From positions 1 through 64,000 of the forward strand of contig NZ_SGWV01000007.1 of assembly GCF_004216565.1 (NCBI RefSeq): a DNA stretch of 64,000 nt, read 5' to 3'. The translations under genes were made by a program, and so were the position numbers. Each line of letters opens with the position of its first letter. Positions within the stretch are counted from its first letter, which is position 1. Positions 24,439 to 35,458 of the stretch are shown piece after piece. Below the pieces are notes generated by a model that had not been told where the DNA came from, did not search any database, and saw only the letters and a program-made list of their open reading frames with translations. The stretch comes from Sphaerotilus mobilis. Its GTDB lineage: Bacteria; Pseudomonadota; Gammaproteobacteria; Burkholderiales; Burkholderiaceae_C.

Positions 24439-25725
24439 TCAAGCAGCCTTCAACCGCCGCACCTTCGCCACCATTGCCGCCATCTGATCCATCTTGATCC
24501 ACGCATCCACCATGTCGGACCACGCCTGAAGCATGCCGCGTCGTTGGTCGGCGTACTCGGCCTTGTTGTAGACCGCGCGCACGCCGCCCTGCTCATGGGC
24601 CAGGCACTTCTCGATCCAGTCGCTGTTGAATCCTGACTCGTGCAGCAAGGTGCTGGCGGTGCGGCGCAGGTCATGGACGGTGAAAGGTTCGAAGGCTTGA
24701 CCGTCAGCCTGGATCAGCTCGACCGTGGCGTCGATGACGCGATTGAGCGTCGCGGCGCTGATGGACTTGCGGATCTCGTAGCGGCCGGGGTGCAGGTAGG
24801 TGCTGGCAGCAAAGCACGTCTTGAAGGCGACCAGGATGTCGAGCGCCTGCTGGCTCAGGTAGACGTTGTGCGCCCTGCCCGCCTTCATGCGTTCCTTCGG
24901 AATCGTCCAGGTTTCGGTGTCGAAGTGGATCTCGTCCCAGGTGGCCTGGATGAACTCCGTCTTGCGCACCATCGTCAGGAGGAGGAAGCGCACCGCCAGT
25001 CGAAGCGTCGGCATGGTTGCCGTGCGCTCGAGGGCGTTGAAGAAGATGTGTATCTCCGACGGCGACAGCGCACGGTCACGCGGTTTGAAGGTCGCGATCG
25101 CGCTGGGGCGGATGGCTTCTGCTGGGTTGTCCACGGCGATGCCTCGGGCGGCCATGAACCGGAAGATCTGTTGAACGATCTCACGGGCCTGAACCGCCGG
25201 TGCAGCTGCACCTCGTTCCTTGATCTTCTGGCAGCGCGACAGCAGCAGGCGTGGCGTGATCTCTTCGGGCTTCAAGCGTCCGAATTCAGCGCGCAGGTTG
25301 CGCTGGTAGACCGAGCGACGCATGGCGCGGGTGGAATCCGCGAGCTTGACCTCCGCGAAGTAGAGATCGGCCCACTCGCCAAACGTCTTCGCGGCCACGA
25401 CGTCACCCCGACGCTGAACCTTGGCACGCGAAGGGCTTTCCCCGCGTTCGACCGATCGGTGGGCCTTGGTCAGCAACAGCCGGGCCTCGGCCAGGGTGAT
25501 GGCCATGCCGAAGTCGAGGGTTTCGACCTCCCGGGGCCGACGTGCGCCGAGGTTGGGGTCGTACTTGCCGACCACCAGCGTTTCGCGCCGACCATTGACG
25601 CGGTAGTCGAAACGGAAGCTCACCTGGCCGGACGGCAGCACGGCGGCGTACAGCCCTTGCTGGTCGGCGACCTTGTAGATCTTCCCCGTGGGCTTGAGCG
25701 CTCGGACTTCCAGATCGGTGAGCAT
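24439..25725 (-). CDS. Tyrosine recombinase (P4-type integrase) at guaA
   Basis: A 428-residue phage-integrase-family recombinase. The N-terminal P4-integrase DUF4102-type domain has LTDLEVRALKPTGKIYKVADQ, and the core-binding domain has FGEWADLYFAE. The catalytic domain shows the first Arg in LLLTMVRKTEFIQATW, HDLRRTAST (HxxR), LAHEQGGVRAVY and the terminal Tyr in AVYNKAEYADQRR. All expected residues are present, so it may be active. The ATG at 25725 is preferred because GGGGAGGCAGG lies just before it; a TTG at 25749 extends the frame. It lies 443 bp from the guaA 3' end and points away from it, as integrases beside an attachment site often do. Upstream DNA is full of a repeated decamer. 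Confidence 0.88.
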   Translation of the reverse strand: MLTDLEVRALKPTGKIYKVADQQGLYAAVLPSGQVSFRFDYRVNGRRETLVVGKYDPNLGARRPREVETLDFGMAITLAEARLLLTKAHRSVERGESPSRAKVQRRGDVVAAKTFGEWADLYFAEVKLADSTRAMRRSVYQRNLRAEFGRLKPEEITPRLLLSRCQKIKERGAAAPAVQAREIVQQIFRFMAARGIAVDNPAEAIRPSAIATFKPRDRALSPSEIHIFFNALERTATMPTLRLAVRFLLLTMVRKTEFIQATWDEIHFDTETWTIPKERMKAGRAHNVYLSQQALDILVAFKTCFAASTYLHPGRYEIRKSISAATLNRVIDATVELIQADGQAFEPFTVHDLRRTASTLLHESGFNSDWIEKCLAHEQGGVRAVYNKAEYADQRRGMLQAWSDMVDAWIKMDQMAAMVAKVRRLKAA

Positions 25726-25738
25726 CCTGCCTCCCCGC

Positions 25739-26052
25739 GATACCGTCAAAGATACCGTCAGCTGATTTGACGGTATCGACCTGAATCGCCCAAGTGAGGC
25801 CCTGCCAGATACCGTCAGACCAGCGCTTCATTCGCTGGGATCGTCTAGGACGACCTGAGATACCATCAGACGCTAAGTCCTTGTCGCATCACAACTTTCC
25901 ATTGATTCAACGAGTGATCAAGGGCGTTTTCGATAGCGAAAAGTGACCGAAATGTCCTGTGGACAACTCGCCCCCGATACCGTCAGCGGCTCTGACGGTA
26001 TCGAGACGGGTGATTTCACCCGACTCAGCCGATACCGTCACAGATACCTTCA
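25739..26052. repeat. Nine copies of a GATACCGTCA-type decamer, candidate integrase arm sites
   Basis: Exact copies lie on + at 25739, 25751, 25808, 25976 and 26031, and inverted copies (TGACGGTATC) at 25768 and 25993. Single-mismatch copies are at 25859 (GATACCATCA) and 26043 (GATACCTTCA). All fall between the integrase start and the guaA end, several in back-to-back or inverted pairs. The layout suggests arm-type binding sites of the integrase or its excisionase, or operators of the integrase gene. Otherwise 25726-26167 holds no gene. Confidence 0.8.
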
Positions 26053-26167
26053 GTACCGGTGGGAACCTCTGGAACGCGCTGAGACCTGCCAGGACAGCAA
26101 GTCCTTGTCAGGACTCGCTTTCATCCGTCCATCGGGACGGCTTGGAACGACCTGGAAGCAGATTAGG

Positions 26168-27772
<1,605 letters not shown>

Positions 27773-27825
27773 GGCGTGTCCGCGTGGGGTTCGGGTCGGT
27801 CTGACGGGTCGGTCTGACGGGTGGG

Positions 27826-29112
27826 TCAGAGCGTCGGAGAGGAGCGCCGCGAGGCATCGCGACTGAAATGACGCAGCGCCAGCACCAGGGCGGTGGCCTG
27901 CAACAGGGAACAGAGGAAGAACGGCGCACCGATGCGCCAGTCGCCTTGCGGCAGGTGCGAGACCACGGCCAGCAGGGCCGAGCCGAGCACCGGCGCGAAG
28001 ACCTGGGTGGCGCTGTTGAGTGAGGCCACGGCGCCCATCACCTCGCCCTGCGACTGCGGGTCGGCGGCGCCCGAGACGATGCTCTGCATCACGGCGGCGG
28101 TCATGAAGCCGAAGACGTTCAGGCCGATGACGACGTACATCATCCAGCCCTCGGTGGCGGCGCCCCAGAGGGCGTAACACAGGGTCGACGAGACGAGGCC
28201 CCACAGCGCGATGCGGTGCGGCCGGGCGCGCTTGAGCGCGACTCGGATCAGGCCGCCTTGCACCAGCACCGACATGACGCCGACGGCGAACAGCGACCAG
28301 CCGTTCTCGCGGGGGCCCCAGCCGAACTTGAAGGTGGTGTAGAGCACCCAGGTGGTGTGCAGGATGAACTGCGCCAGGCTGGTCAGCGCAACGACCGCAA
28401 CCAGCGGGCCGATGCCCTGCAGCGCGTTGAGCTTGCGCAGCGCGCTGACCGGGTTGGCGCGGCGCCAGTCCATCGGCTTGCGGCGCTCGGGCGGCAGCGA
28501 CTCGGGCAGCACGCGCCAGCCATACACGCCGTTGACGATGGCCAACGTGCCAGCGACATAGAACGGCAGGTGCAGGTCGATGGCACCGAGCAAGCCGCCC
28601 ATCACCGGTCCCAGGACAAAGCCCAGGCCGAACATGGCGCCCAGCATGCCGAAGCGCTTGGCGCGGTCCTCGGGCGGGGTGATGTCGGCGACGTAGGCGT
28701 TGGCGATCGCCGCATTGGCCTGCATGGCGCCGCTGAACAGGCGCACCACGACCAGCATCCACAGGGCGCTGGCGAGCGCCGTGACGAAGAAGCTCAAGGC
28801 CAGCCCGCTGAAGCCGAGCAGCAGCACCGGACGGCGGCCGTACTGGTCGGACAGGCCGCCCAGGATGGGCGAAGCGACGAAGCTGGCCACGCCAAAGGCG
28901 AAGGTGACCACCCCGTACCAGAACGCATGGTCGGCCTGGCTGCCGGTGAAGGTGCCGACCAGCGGCGCCAGCACCGGGATGATCAGGCCGATCGAGATCA
29001 TGTCGATCAGCACGGTGACCATGATGAAGGGCATGGCCGCCTGGCGCGGGCTGCGGCCGGGTGTCGGCGCCGAAGCGTCGACGGGTTCAGCGGTGCTGAG
29101 GCTGGGAGTCAA
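27826..29112 (-). CDS. MFS transporter, TetA-like (drug:H+ antiporter type)
   Basis: A 428-residue inner-membrane transporter with about 12 hydrophobic segments. Motif A is clear ([16 protein letters not shown], about residues 84-99), and the second half has [20 protein letters not shown]. This pattern is that of the TetA/TCR subfamily. The substrate cannot be told; a multidrug or metabolite exporter is likely. It sits between guaA and guaB on the same strand, 53 bp before guaA, so it may be read through from guaB. Confidence 0.85.
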   Translation of the reverse strand: MTPSLSTAEPVDASAPTPGRSPRQAAMPFIMVTVLIDMISIGLIIPVLAPLVGTFTGSQADHAFWYGVVTFAFGVASFVASPILGGLSDQYGRRPVLLLGFSGLALSFFVTALASALWMLVVVRLFSGAMQANAAIANAYVADITPPEDRAKRFGMLGAMFGLGFVLGPVMGGLLGAIDLHLPFYVAGTLAIVNGVYGWRVLPESLPPERRKPMDWRRANPVSALRKLNALQGIGPLVAVVALTSLAQFILHTTWVLYTTFKFGWGPRENGWSLFAVGVMSVLVQGGLIRVALKRARPHRIALWGLVSSTLCYALWGAATEGWMMYVVIGLNVFGFMTAAVMQSIVSGAADPQSQGEVMGAVASLNSATQVFAPVLGSALLAVVSHLPQGDWRIGAPFFLCSLLQATALVLALRHFSRDASRRSSPTL

Positions 29113-29209
29113 GCGGGCCTTTCGGTCGGGTGCAGGACAAGGATCCGGTCAACGCCAAAACGACCGCGCCCGGCCGAGGCCGGGCGACGGTCTATGGTGC
29201 GAGGCGGGC

Positions 29210-30682
29210 TCACTCCATGCGGTAGTTCGGCGCTTCCTTGGTGATCTGCACGTCGTGCACGTGGCTCTCGCGGATGCCGGCGGCGGTGATCTCGACGAAC
29301 TCGGCGCGGTTGCGCATCTCGTCGGTCGTGGCGCAGCCGCAGTAGCCCATCGAGGCGCGGATGCCACCGGCCATCTGGAACAGGATCGCCACCACCGAGC
29401 CCTTGTAGGGCACACGACCCTCGATGCCTTCGGGCACGAGCTTGTCAGCGTTGGGGTTGGCGTTCTCGTCGTTTTCCTGGAAGTAGCGATCGGCCGAGCC
29501 GGCCTTCATCGCACCGATCGAACCCATGCCGCGATAGCTCTTGTAGCTGCGGCCCTGGTAGAGGATGACCTCGCCCGGGGCTTCCTCGGTGCCAGCGAAC
29601 ATGCCGCCCATCATCACGGTGCTGGCACCTGCGGCAATGGCCTTGGCGATGTCGCCCGAGTAGCGGATGCCGCCGTCGGCGATCAGCGGCACGCCGGTGC
29701 CAAGCAAGGCCGTGGCGACGTTGTCGATCGCGGTTATCTGCGGCACTCCCACGCCAGCGACGATGCGCGTGGTGCAGATCGAGCCCGGGCCGATGCCGAC
29801 CTTGACGCCGTCGGCGCCGGCCTCGACCAGCGCCAGCGCCGCCGCGCCGGTGGCGATGTTGCCGCCGATGACATCGACCTGCGGGAAGTTCTTCTTGACC
29901 CAGCGCACCCGCTCGATGACGCCGGCGCTGTGGCCGTGGGCGGTGTCGACCACGATGGCATCAACGCCGGCACGGGCCAGCAGCTCGACGCGTTCCTCGG
30001 TGCCGTCACCCACACCGACCGCCGCGCCCACGCGCAGCTTGCCGTGCGCATCGCGGGCGGCATTGGGGAAGTTGGTCTGCTTGGTGATGTCCTTGACCGT
30101 GAACAGGCCGCGCAGTTCGCTCTGGTCGTTGAGGACCAGCACACGTTCGAGCTTGTGCTGGTGCATCAGCGCCTTGGCCTCGGCCAACGTGGCGCCTTCG
30201 CGCACGGTGATGAGGCGCTCACGCGGGGTCATGATCTCGCGCACCGGGGCATCGAGGCGGACCTCGAAGCGCAGGTCGCGACCGGTCACGATGCCGACCA
30301 CGCGGCCGTCGTCGACGACCGGGAAGCCGGAGATGCCGTGCTGGCGCGACAGTTCGATCACGTGCCGCACCGGCACGCCCGAAGAGATCGTGATCGGGTC
30401 CTTCAGCAGGCCCGATTCGTAGCGCTTGACGCGGGCCACCTCGGCGGCCTGCTGCTTCGGGCTGAGGTTCTTGTGAACGATGCCGATGCCGCCTTCCTGC
30501 GCAATCGCGATCGCCAGGCGGGCCTCGGTGACGGTGTCCATGGCTGCCGAGACGAGCGGCAGGTTCAAGCGGATGTTGCGGGACAGCGGGGTCGCGAGGC
30601 TGGTGTCGCGCGGCAGCACCTGCGAGTAGGCCGGAACGAGCAGCACATCATCGAAGGTGAGCGCTTTGCCTAGAAGGCGCAT
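29210..30682 (-). CDS. guaB: IMP dehydrogenase
   Basis: A 490-residue IMP dehydrogenase oxidising IMP to XMP with NAD+. The N-terminal part of the barrel ([13 protein letters not shown]) is followed by two CBS domains (about residues 95-200), then [20 protein letters not shown] with the catalytic Cys, [19 protein letters not shown] and the flap region [17 protein letters not shown] hexamer lies 27-32 bp upstream of the start. It is the natural partner of guaA, separated here by a transporter gene. Confidence 0.97.
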   Translation of the reverse strand: MRLLGKALTFDDVLLVPAYSQVLPRDTSLATPLSRNIRLNLPLVSAAMDTVTEARLAIAIAQEGGIGIVHKNLSPKQQAAEVARVKRYESGLLKDPITISSGVPVRHVIELSRQHGISGFPVVDDGRVVGIVTGRDLRFEVRLDAPVREIMTPRERLITVREGATLAEAKALMHQHKLERVLVLNDQSELRGLFTVKDITKQTNFPNAARDAHGKLRVGAAVGVGDGTEERVELLARAGVDAIVVDTAHGHSAGVIERVRWVKKNFPQVDVIGGNIATGAAALALVEAGADGVKVGIGPGSICTTRIVAGVGVPQITAIDNVATALLGTGVPLIADGGIRYSGDIAKAIAAGASTVMMGGMFAGTEEAPGEVILYQGRSYKSYRGMGSIGAMKAGSADRYFQENDENANPNADKLVPEGIEGRVPYKGSVVAILFQMAGGIRASMGYCGCATTDEMRNRAEFVEITAAGIRESHVHDVQITKEAPNYRME

Positions 30683-30708
30683 GAGGAGAGCTCCAGACGC
30701 AAAAGGAG

Positions 30709-30714
30709 ATTATA
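30709..30714 (-). promoter_or_regulatory. Candidate -10 element of guaB
   Basis: A perfect TATAAT on the minus strand, with transcription expected to start near 30702, about 20 bp before the guaB ATG. No good -35 match lies at 17 bp, so it may need an activator. Confidence 0.5.
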
Positions 30715-30750
30715 GAAAGCCCGCCAAGGTGCCGCCGGTACACTCGAACG

Positions 30751-31266
30751 ATGGCTTGCACACACCGCCCCGAGGCGCTCCGCCTGCTGCTCTGCACCCT
30801 CCTGTTCGGCACCTTCGCCAGCCTCGCAACACCGGCGATGGCGCAATGGAAATGGCGTGATGCCGACGGTCGCATCCAGTACAGCGACCGCCCGCCGCCG
30901 CCCGGCATCCCGTCCAGGAACGTGCTGGCCAAGCCGGCCGCACCGGCGCCGATGGTGGCGCGTCCGGCCGCCGTGGCGGCATCGGCCGCAGCACCGGCGG
31001 CGGCGTCTGGCCCGGCCACGGTCGACCCCGAACTGCTGGCCCGCAAGAAGGTGGCCGAGGCGGCCGAACGCAAGGCGGAAGACGAGAAGCTGGCCCGCGA
31101 GCGCCAGGCCAACTGCACGCGGGCCCGCGACTACCTGCGGGTGCTGGAGACCGGCGTGCCGCTGGCGCGTGTCAATGAAAAGGGCGAGCGCGAGAGCGTG
31201 CCCAGTGCCGATCGCGATGCCGAGCTGAGGCGGGCGCGCGAGATCGTCACGTCGGACTGCCGCTGA
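30751..31266 (+). CDS. DUF4124 domain exported protein
   Basis: A 171-residue protein with an N-terminal signal peptide (about residues 1-31, ending TPAMA) and directly after it the DUF4124 motif QWKWRDADGRIQYSDRPPPPG. An Ala/Pro-rich linker follows, then a charged helical region (KKVAEAAERKAEDEKLARER) and a C-terminus with two cysteines. DUF4124 proteins are common periplasmic proteins of Betaproteobacteria without known activity. It is divergent from guaB with a 68-bp gap. Confidence 0.8.
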   Translation: MACTHRPEALRLLLCTLLFGTFASLATPAMAQWKWRDADGRIQYSDRPPPPGIPSRNVLAKPAAPAPMVARPAAVAASAAAPAAASGPATVDPELLARKKVAEAAERKAEDEKLARERQANCTRARDYLRVLETGVPLARVNEKGERESVPSADRDAELRRAREIVTSDCR

Positions 31267-31278
31267 GGCAGCGCCCGG

Positions 31279-31722
31279 TCAGGGCTTGAGCGAGCCAACC
31301 TTGCGCCGGACCCGGCCGCGGTCGCCCTGGACCTCGTAGCGCAGCCGGCGCGCCTCCTTCGGATCGACCTGCAGGCCGCGCACGATCTCGACGCGGTCGC
31401 CGTCGTCCAGCAGACGGTCCGGTGCCGCCGCCCTGCCCCACACCGCCACCGTCAGCGCGCCGATCACGCCGGTCTGGCCCGATGGCTGCGACGCCAGCTC
31501 ACGCAACAGCGGGTGGTCGGCCAGCAGGCCGCTGCGTGAGACCGCGTCGCCAACGGTCGCACCGACGGGCATGCTCAGGGTCACCGACACGGTCTGACGG
31601 GCCGCCGGGCTGGCGACGACGTGGATGGTCAGGCTCACCGCGCCCGAGTCATCAACCGCTTCTTCACCCGAGTCAGCACCGCCTTCAGCACCACCTTCAG
31701 CACCCACGTCAGCGCTTGCCAT
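31279..31722 (-). CDS. rnfH: RnfH family (UPF0125) ubiquitin-like-fold protein
   Basis: A 147-residue protein whose core (TIHVVASPAARQTVSVTLSM, then LTVAVWGRAAAPDRLLDDGD and RVEIVRGLQVDPKEARRLR) is the RnfH beta-grasp family. It starts inside the 3' end of the ratA gene (14-nt overlap, different frame), and that overlap plus what follows encodes a poorly conserved Gly/Glu/Ala-rich leader of about 25 residues. The ratA-rnfH pairing is very common in proteobacteria. The function is not firmly established. Confidence 0.85.
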   Translation of the reverse strand: MASADVGAEGGAEGGADSGEEAVDDSGAVSLTIHVVASPAARQTVSVTLSMPVGATVGDAVSRSGLLADHPLLRELASQPSGQTGVIGALTVAVWGRAAAPDRLLDDGDRVEIVRGLQVDPKEARRLRYEVQGDRGRVRRKVGSLKP

Positions 31723-32176
31723 GGACCTGCTCGGCCCGGGCGACGAAGGCATCGACGAAGGTGTTGGCGATGCGGTCGAACACGGGGCTGACCACCAGTT
31801 CCAGCGGCCGGCTGGAGAAGGCGTAACGCAGCTCGAACTCGACCCGGCAGGCTTGCGCACCCGCACCGGGTGTGGCGGCCGCTGGCGTGCCAATCGGCAC
31901 GAAGCGCCAGGCGCCTTCCAGGCTGGAGAAGGGCCCGTCGACCAGCGCCATCGACACCTGCGCACCGTCGACATGGCTGTTGCGGGTGGTGAAGGCGTGC
32001 CGCACGCCGCCATAGGACAGGTGCAGCCGCGCGGTGACGTCGTGATCAGACTGCGCGAGCAGTTCCGCCTTCTGGCACCAGGGCAGGAATTGCGGGTAGG
32101 CCGGGACATCGACGACCAGGTCGTACATCTCGCGCGGCGAGTACCAGAGGAGGACGGACTTCTTGACGTGCTTCAT
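31709..32176 (-). CDS. ratA: RatA/COQ10 family START-domain protein
   Basis: A 155-residue protein of the polyketide cyclase/COQ10 (SRPBCC) fold: MKHVKKSVLLWYSPREMYDL, VPAYPQFLPWCQKAEL, then FELRYAFSSRPLELVVSPVFDRIANTFVDAF. E. coli RatA has been described as a ribosome-subunit association inhibitor, while the family also fits a ubiquinone-binding role. It is divergent from smpB, the standard neighbour. Confidence 0.9.
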   Translation of the reverse strand: MKHVKKSVLLWYSPREMYDLVVDVPAYPQFLPWCQKAELLAQSDHDVTARLHLSYGGVRHAFTTRNSHVDGAQVSMALVDGPFSSLEGAWRFVPIGTPAAATPGAGAQACRVEFELRYAFSSRPLELVVSPVFDRIANTFVDAFVARAEQVHGKR

Positions 32177-32233
32177 ACAATCCGATCATTCTAAGAACGA
32201 CCCGACCAGCGCCGACGCATCGGCAGGAACGCC

Positions 32234-32701
32234 ATGAGCATCGCCGAGAACAAGAAGGCCTTTTTTAACTACCACATCGAGGAACGCTTCGAGGCCGGCA
32301 TCGTGCTGAGCGGCTGGGAGATCAAGGCGATCCGCTCGGGCCAGGTCCAGCTGACCGATGGTTATGTGGTGATCAAGGACGGCGAGCTGTTCCTGATCGG
32401 CGCGCGCATCAACGCGCTGCGCAGCGCGTCGACCCACGTCAAGCCCGAGCCGGACCGGACCAAGAAGCTGCTGATGCACAAGGCCGAGATCCGCCGGCTG
32501 ATCGGCAAGGTCGAGCAAAAGGGCCACACCCTCGTGCCGCTGAACCTGCACTACAAGGGCGGTCGCGTGAAGGTCGATGTGGCGCTGGCCAAGGGCAAGG
32601 CCGAACACGACAAGCGCAACACCATCAAGGACCGCGAGTGGGAACGCGAGAAGGGCCGGATGATGCGCACCAAGGTCTCGTCCTCGGGCCACAAGGACTG
32701 A
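32234..32701 (+). CDS. smpB: SsrA-binding protein SmpB (trans-translation)
   Basis: A 155-residue SmpB. It has the conserved [64 protein letters not shown] and the basic tail needed in the ribosomal decoding site. It binds tmRNA to rescue stalled ribosomes. No tmRNA gene is adjacent. Confidence 0.97.
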   Translation: MSIAENKKAFFNYHIEERFEAGIVLSGWEIKAIRSGQVQLTDGYVVIKDGELFLIGARINALRSASTHVKPEPDRTKKLLMHKAEIRRLIGKVEQKGHTLVPLNLHYKGGRVKVDVALAKGKAEHDKRNTIKDREWEREKGRMMRTKVSSSGHKD

Positions 32702-32716
32702 GCGACCTTCAGCGGT

Positions 32717-33994
32717 TCAGCGGTTCAGCGCCGCCAGCGCCTGCGTCAGGTCGGCGATCAGCTCGTCGACGTTCTCCAGGCCGATGCACAGCCGCACCAG
32801 CTGGCCCTTGTAGAGACTCGGACGTTGCCGCAGCGTGGCCGGGTTGTAGGGCGCCACCAGGCTGACCGGACCGGCCCAGGACCAGCCGATGCGGAACAGC
32901 CGCAGGGCATCGACGAAGGCATCGACCTGAGCCGGGGCGATCGCCGGGTCCACCTCCACCGTCACCAGTCCCGCCGCCTGCGTGCACAGGGCCGCCCAGT
33001 GGGCATGGCCGGGCGACGTCGGCAGGCTCGGATGCAGCACCCGCACGAAGGCCGGCTGCGCCTGCGCCCAGGCCGCGATGCGGCGGGCGGCCAGGTCCTG
33101 CGCCTGGTAACGCAGCTCGATCGTCGGCAGGCCGCGCAGCACGGCCGCGACATCGTCAGACCCCACGCCCATGCCCAGCCGGCTGTGGGTCCAGGCCAGT
33201 TGGTCGTGCAGGCGCACGTCGCGGCAAGCGACCGAGCCCATCAGCACGTCGCCGCCGCCGGACGGGAACTTGGTCAGCGCATGCACGGCGATGTCGACCC
33301 CGAAGTCCTCGGCATCGACGCCCGGCTCACCGAGCTGGAAGGGGTTGAAGGCCAGGCCTGCGCCCCAGGTGTGGTCGATGGCGATGCGGGCCTGCGGCGC
33401 CTGTGCGCGGGCGGTGCGGATCAGGCCGCGCAGGTCGGGAAATTCCATCGTGACCGAGCCGGCCGCTTCCAGCCAGATCAGCGCCGTGGCCGGCGTGATG
33501 GCCTGCGCCAGCGAAGCCGCGTCCAGCGGGTCGTAGAAACGGTGCGTGATGCCCCAGCGCGCCAGCTCATGCTGGGCCAGCGACAGGCTGGGACCGTAGA
33601 CGTTGTCGGGCAGCAGCAGCTCGTCACCGGCCTTCAGCAGCGTCAGGTCAACGAGGGTGATCGCCGCCAGCCCGCTGGGCACCAGGATGACGTGCTCGGC
33701 GCCTTCGAGCGTCGCCAGCCGGGCCTCGAGCGTGAAGCTGGTCGGCGTGCCCTTGAGACCGTAGGTGTAGGCGCTCTTGTCGATCCAGCGCCGCTCGCGC
33801 AGCGCCTTCACATTCGGGAAGAAAACCGTCGAGGCCTTGTGCACGCCCACGGCGATCGCGTCCCACTCGGGCGGTGCGCGGTAGGCGTGGTGGATCAGCG
33901 CGGTGCTGAGCGGCGTGGTGCCGTCGGGAGGGCCGTTGCGGCTGTTGCGGCCGTTGCGGCCGTTGCGGCCATTTTCATCGTGTGGATCGGTCAT
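32717..33994 (-). CDS. metC: Cystathionine beta-lyase-like PLP enzyme
   Basis: A 425-residue Cys/Met-metabolism PLP enzyme. The phosphate-binding LKGTPTSFTLEARLATLEGAEHV, the Asp region IAIDHTWGAGLAFNPF and the PLP lysine motif VHALTKFPSGGGDVLMG are visible, and the C-terminus SLYKGQLVRLCIGLENVDELI is typical of MetC. It would cleave cystathionine to homocysteine, pyruvate and ammonia. The first 26 residues are a low-complexity NGR-repeat tail encoded by a 9-bp tandem repeat; the conserved enzyme begins after it, so translation might start later. Confidence 0.85.
   Translation of the reverse strand: MTDPHDENGRNGRNGRNSRNGPPDGTTPLSTALIHHAYRAPPEWDAIAVGVHKASTVFFPNVKALRERRWIDKSAYTYGLKGTPTSFTLEARLATLEGAEHVILVPSGLAAITLVDLTLLKAGDELLLPDNVYGPSLSLAQHELARWGITHRFYDPLDAASLAQAITPATALIWLEAAGSVTMEFPDLRGLIRTARAQAPQARIAIDHTWGAGLAFNPFQLGEPGVDAEDFGVDIAVHALTKFPSGGGDVLMGSVACRDVRLHDQLAWTHSRLGMGVGSDDVAAVLRGLPTIELRYQAQDLAARRIAAWAQAQPAFVRVLHPSLPTSPGHAHWAALCTQAAGLVTVEVDPAIAPAQVDAFVDALRLFRIGWSWAGPVSLVAPYNPATLRQRPSLYKGQLVRLCIGLENVDELIADLTQALAALNR
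33932..33976. repeat. 9-bp tandem repeat inside the metC-like gene
   Basis: GCCGTTGCG occurs at 33932, 33950 and 33959, with GCTGTTGCG at 33941 and a diverged unit at 33968. The unit length keeps the frame and encodes repeated Asn-Gly-Arg near the protein N-terminus, so copy number could vary without frameshift. Confidence 0.8.
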
Positions 33995-34013
33995 CGCGCC
34001 CGCCCTGCCCTGG

Positions 34014-35399
34014 TCAGACCAGCTCGCCGATCAGGTCATGACCGGACGTGCCAACGACGCGAACACGGGCGAACTCGCCGACCTTCATCGTCTTCGACGC
34101 CTTGCTCGGCGGCTGGATCAACACGGTGCCGTCGATCTCCGGCGCGTCCGCATAGCTTCGTCCGACACCGCCCTTGCGGCCCATCGCCGGGGCACGGTCG
34201 ACCAGCACCTGCAGGGTCGCACCCACCCGGCGCGTCAGACGCGCGGTCGACACCGCTTCGGCGGCGGCCATGAAGCGGGCGCGGCGCTCTTCGCGGACCT
34301 CGTCGGGCAAGGCGCCCGGCAGGTCGTTGGCGGTCGCGCCTTCGACCGGCGAATAGGCGAAGCAGCCGGCGCGGTCGATCTGCGCCTCTTGCACGAAGTC
34401 CAGCAGCATCTGGAACTCGGCCTCGGTCTCGCCGGGGAAGCCGGCGATGAAGGTCGACCGCACCACCAGCTCCGGACAGGCCGCCCGCCAGGCCTGGATG
34501 CGTTCGAGGTTGCGCTCGCCGCTGGCCGGACGCTTCATGCGCCTGAGCACGTCCGGATGGGCGTGCTGGAAGGGCACGTCCAGGTAGGGCAGCACGAGCC
34601 CTTCGGCCATCAGCGGCAGGATCTCGTCGACGTGCGGGTAGGGATAGACATAGTGCAGCCGCACCCAGGCACCGAAGGGCTTGGCGATTTCGCCGAGCTT
34701 GGCCACGAGGTCAAGCATGCGCGTCTTGACCGGTGCGCCGTTCCAGAAGCCGGTGCGGTACTTGACGTCCACGCCGTAGGCGGAGGTGTCCTGGCTGACG
34801 ACCAGCAGCTCCTTGACGCCGCCCTCGAACAGCCGCTGCGCCTCGGTCAGCACGTCACCGATCGGCCGCGACACCAGATCGCCACGCATGCTGGGGATGA
34901 TGCAGAAGGTGCAGCGGTGGTTGCAGCCCTCGCTGATCTTCAGGTAGGCGTAGTGGCGCGGCGTGAGCTTGATGCCGGCCGGCGGCACCAGATCGATGAA
35001 GGGGTCGTGCGGCTTGGGCACGTGCAGGTGGACCGCGTCCATGACCTCCTGCGTCGCATGCGGCCCGGTCACGGCCAGCACCTTCGGGTGGACCTGGCGC
35101 ACGAGGTTGCCGCCGTCCTCGCCAGCCTTCGCGCCCAAACAGCCGGTGACGATCACCCGGCCGTTCTCCGCCAGCGCCTCGCCGATGGTGTCGAGGCTTT
35201 CCTTGACGGCATCGTCGATGAAGCCGCAGGTGTTGACGATCACCAGGTCGGCGCCCTGGAAGGTCTTGCTGGTCGCATAACCCTCGGCGCTGAGCTGGGT
35301 CAGGATCAGCTCGGAGTCCGTCAAGGCCTTGGGACAACCCAGGCTGACAAAGCCGATCTTCGGTGCGGCGAGGGGGGTGGGCGTGGCGGTATCACTCAT
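34014..35399 (-). CDS. rimO: Ribosomal protein S12 methylthiotransferase RimO
   Basis: A 461-residue radical SAM methylthiotransferase. The N-terminal UPF0004 domain has three cluster cysteines ([32 protein letters not shown]). The radical SAM CxxxCxxC is in [19 protein letters not shown], followed by a TRAM domain at the C-terminus. It modifies the conserved Asp of S12. The start ([10 protein letters not shown]) is chosen because the upstream frame is low quality and the family begins near [11 protein letters not shown]. Confidence 0.95.
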   Translation of the reverse strand: MSDTATPTPLAAPKIGFVSLGCPKALTDSELILTQLSAEGYATSKTFQGADLVIVNTCGFIDDAVKESLDTIGEALAENGRVIVTGCLGAKAGEDGGNLVRQVHPKVLAVTGPHATQEVMDAVHLHVPKPHDPFIDLVPPAGIKLTPRHYAYLKISEGCNHRCTFCIIPSMRGDLVSRPIGDVLTEAQRLFEGGVKELLVVSQDTSAYGVDVKYRTGFWNGAPVKTRMLDLVAKLGEIAKPFGAWVRLHYVYPYPHVDEILPLMAEGLVLPYLDVPFQHAHPDVLRRMKRPASGERNLERIQAWRAACPELVVRSTFIAGFPGETEAEFQMLLDFVQEAQIDRAGCFAYSPVEGATANDLPGALPDEVREERRARFMAAAEAVSTARLTRRVGATLQVLVDRAPAMGRKGGVGRSYADAPEIDGTVLIQPPSKASKTMKVGEFARVRVVGTSGHDLIGELV

Positions 35400-35458
35400 G
35401 GCGTGAATTGTCCGTGATCGGCGCGACCGGCCGCACATGCCAAGGACAATGCCGGCCC

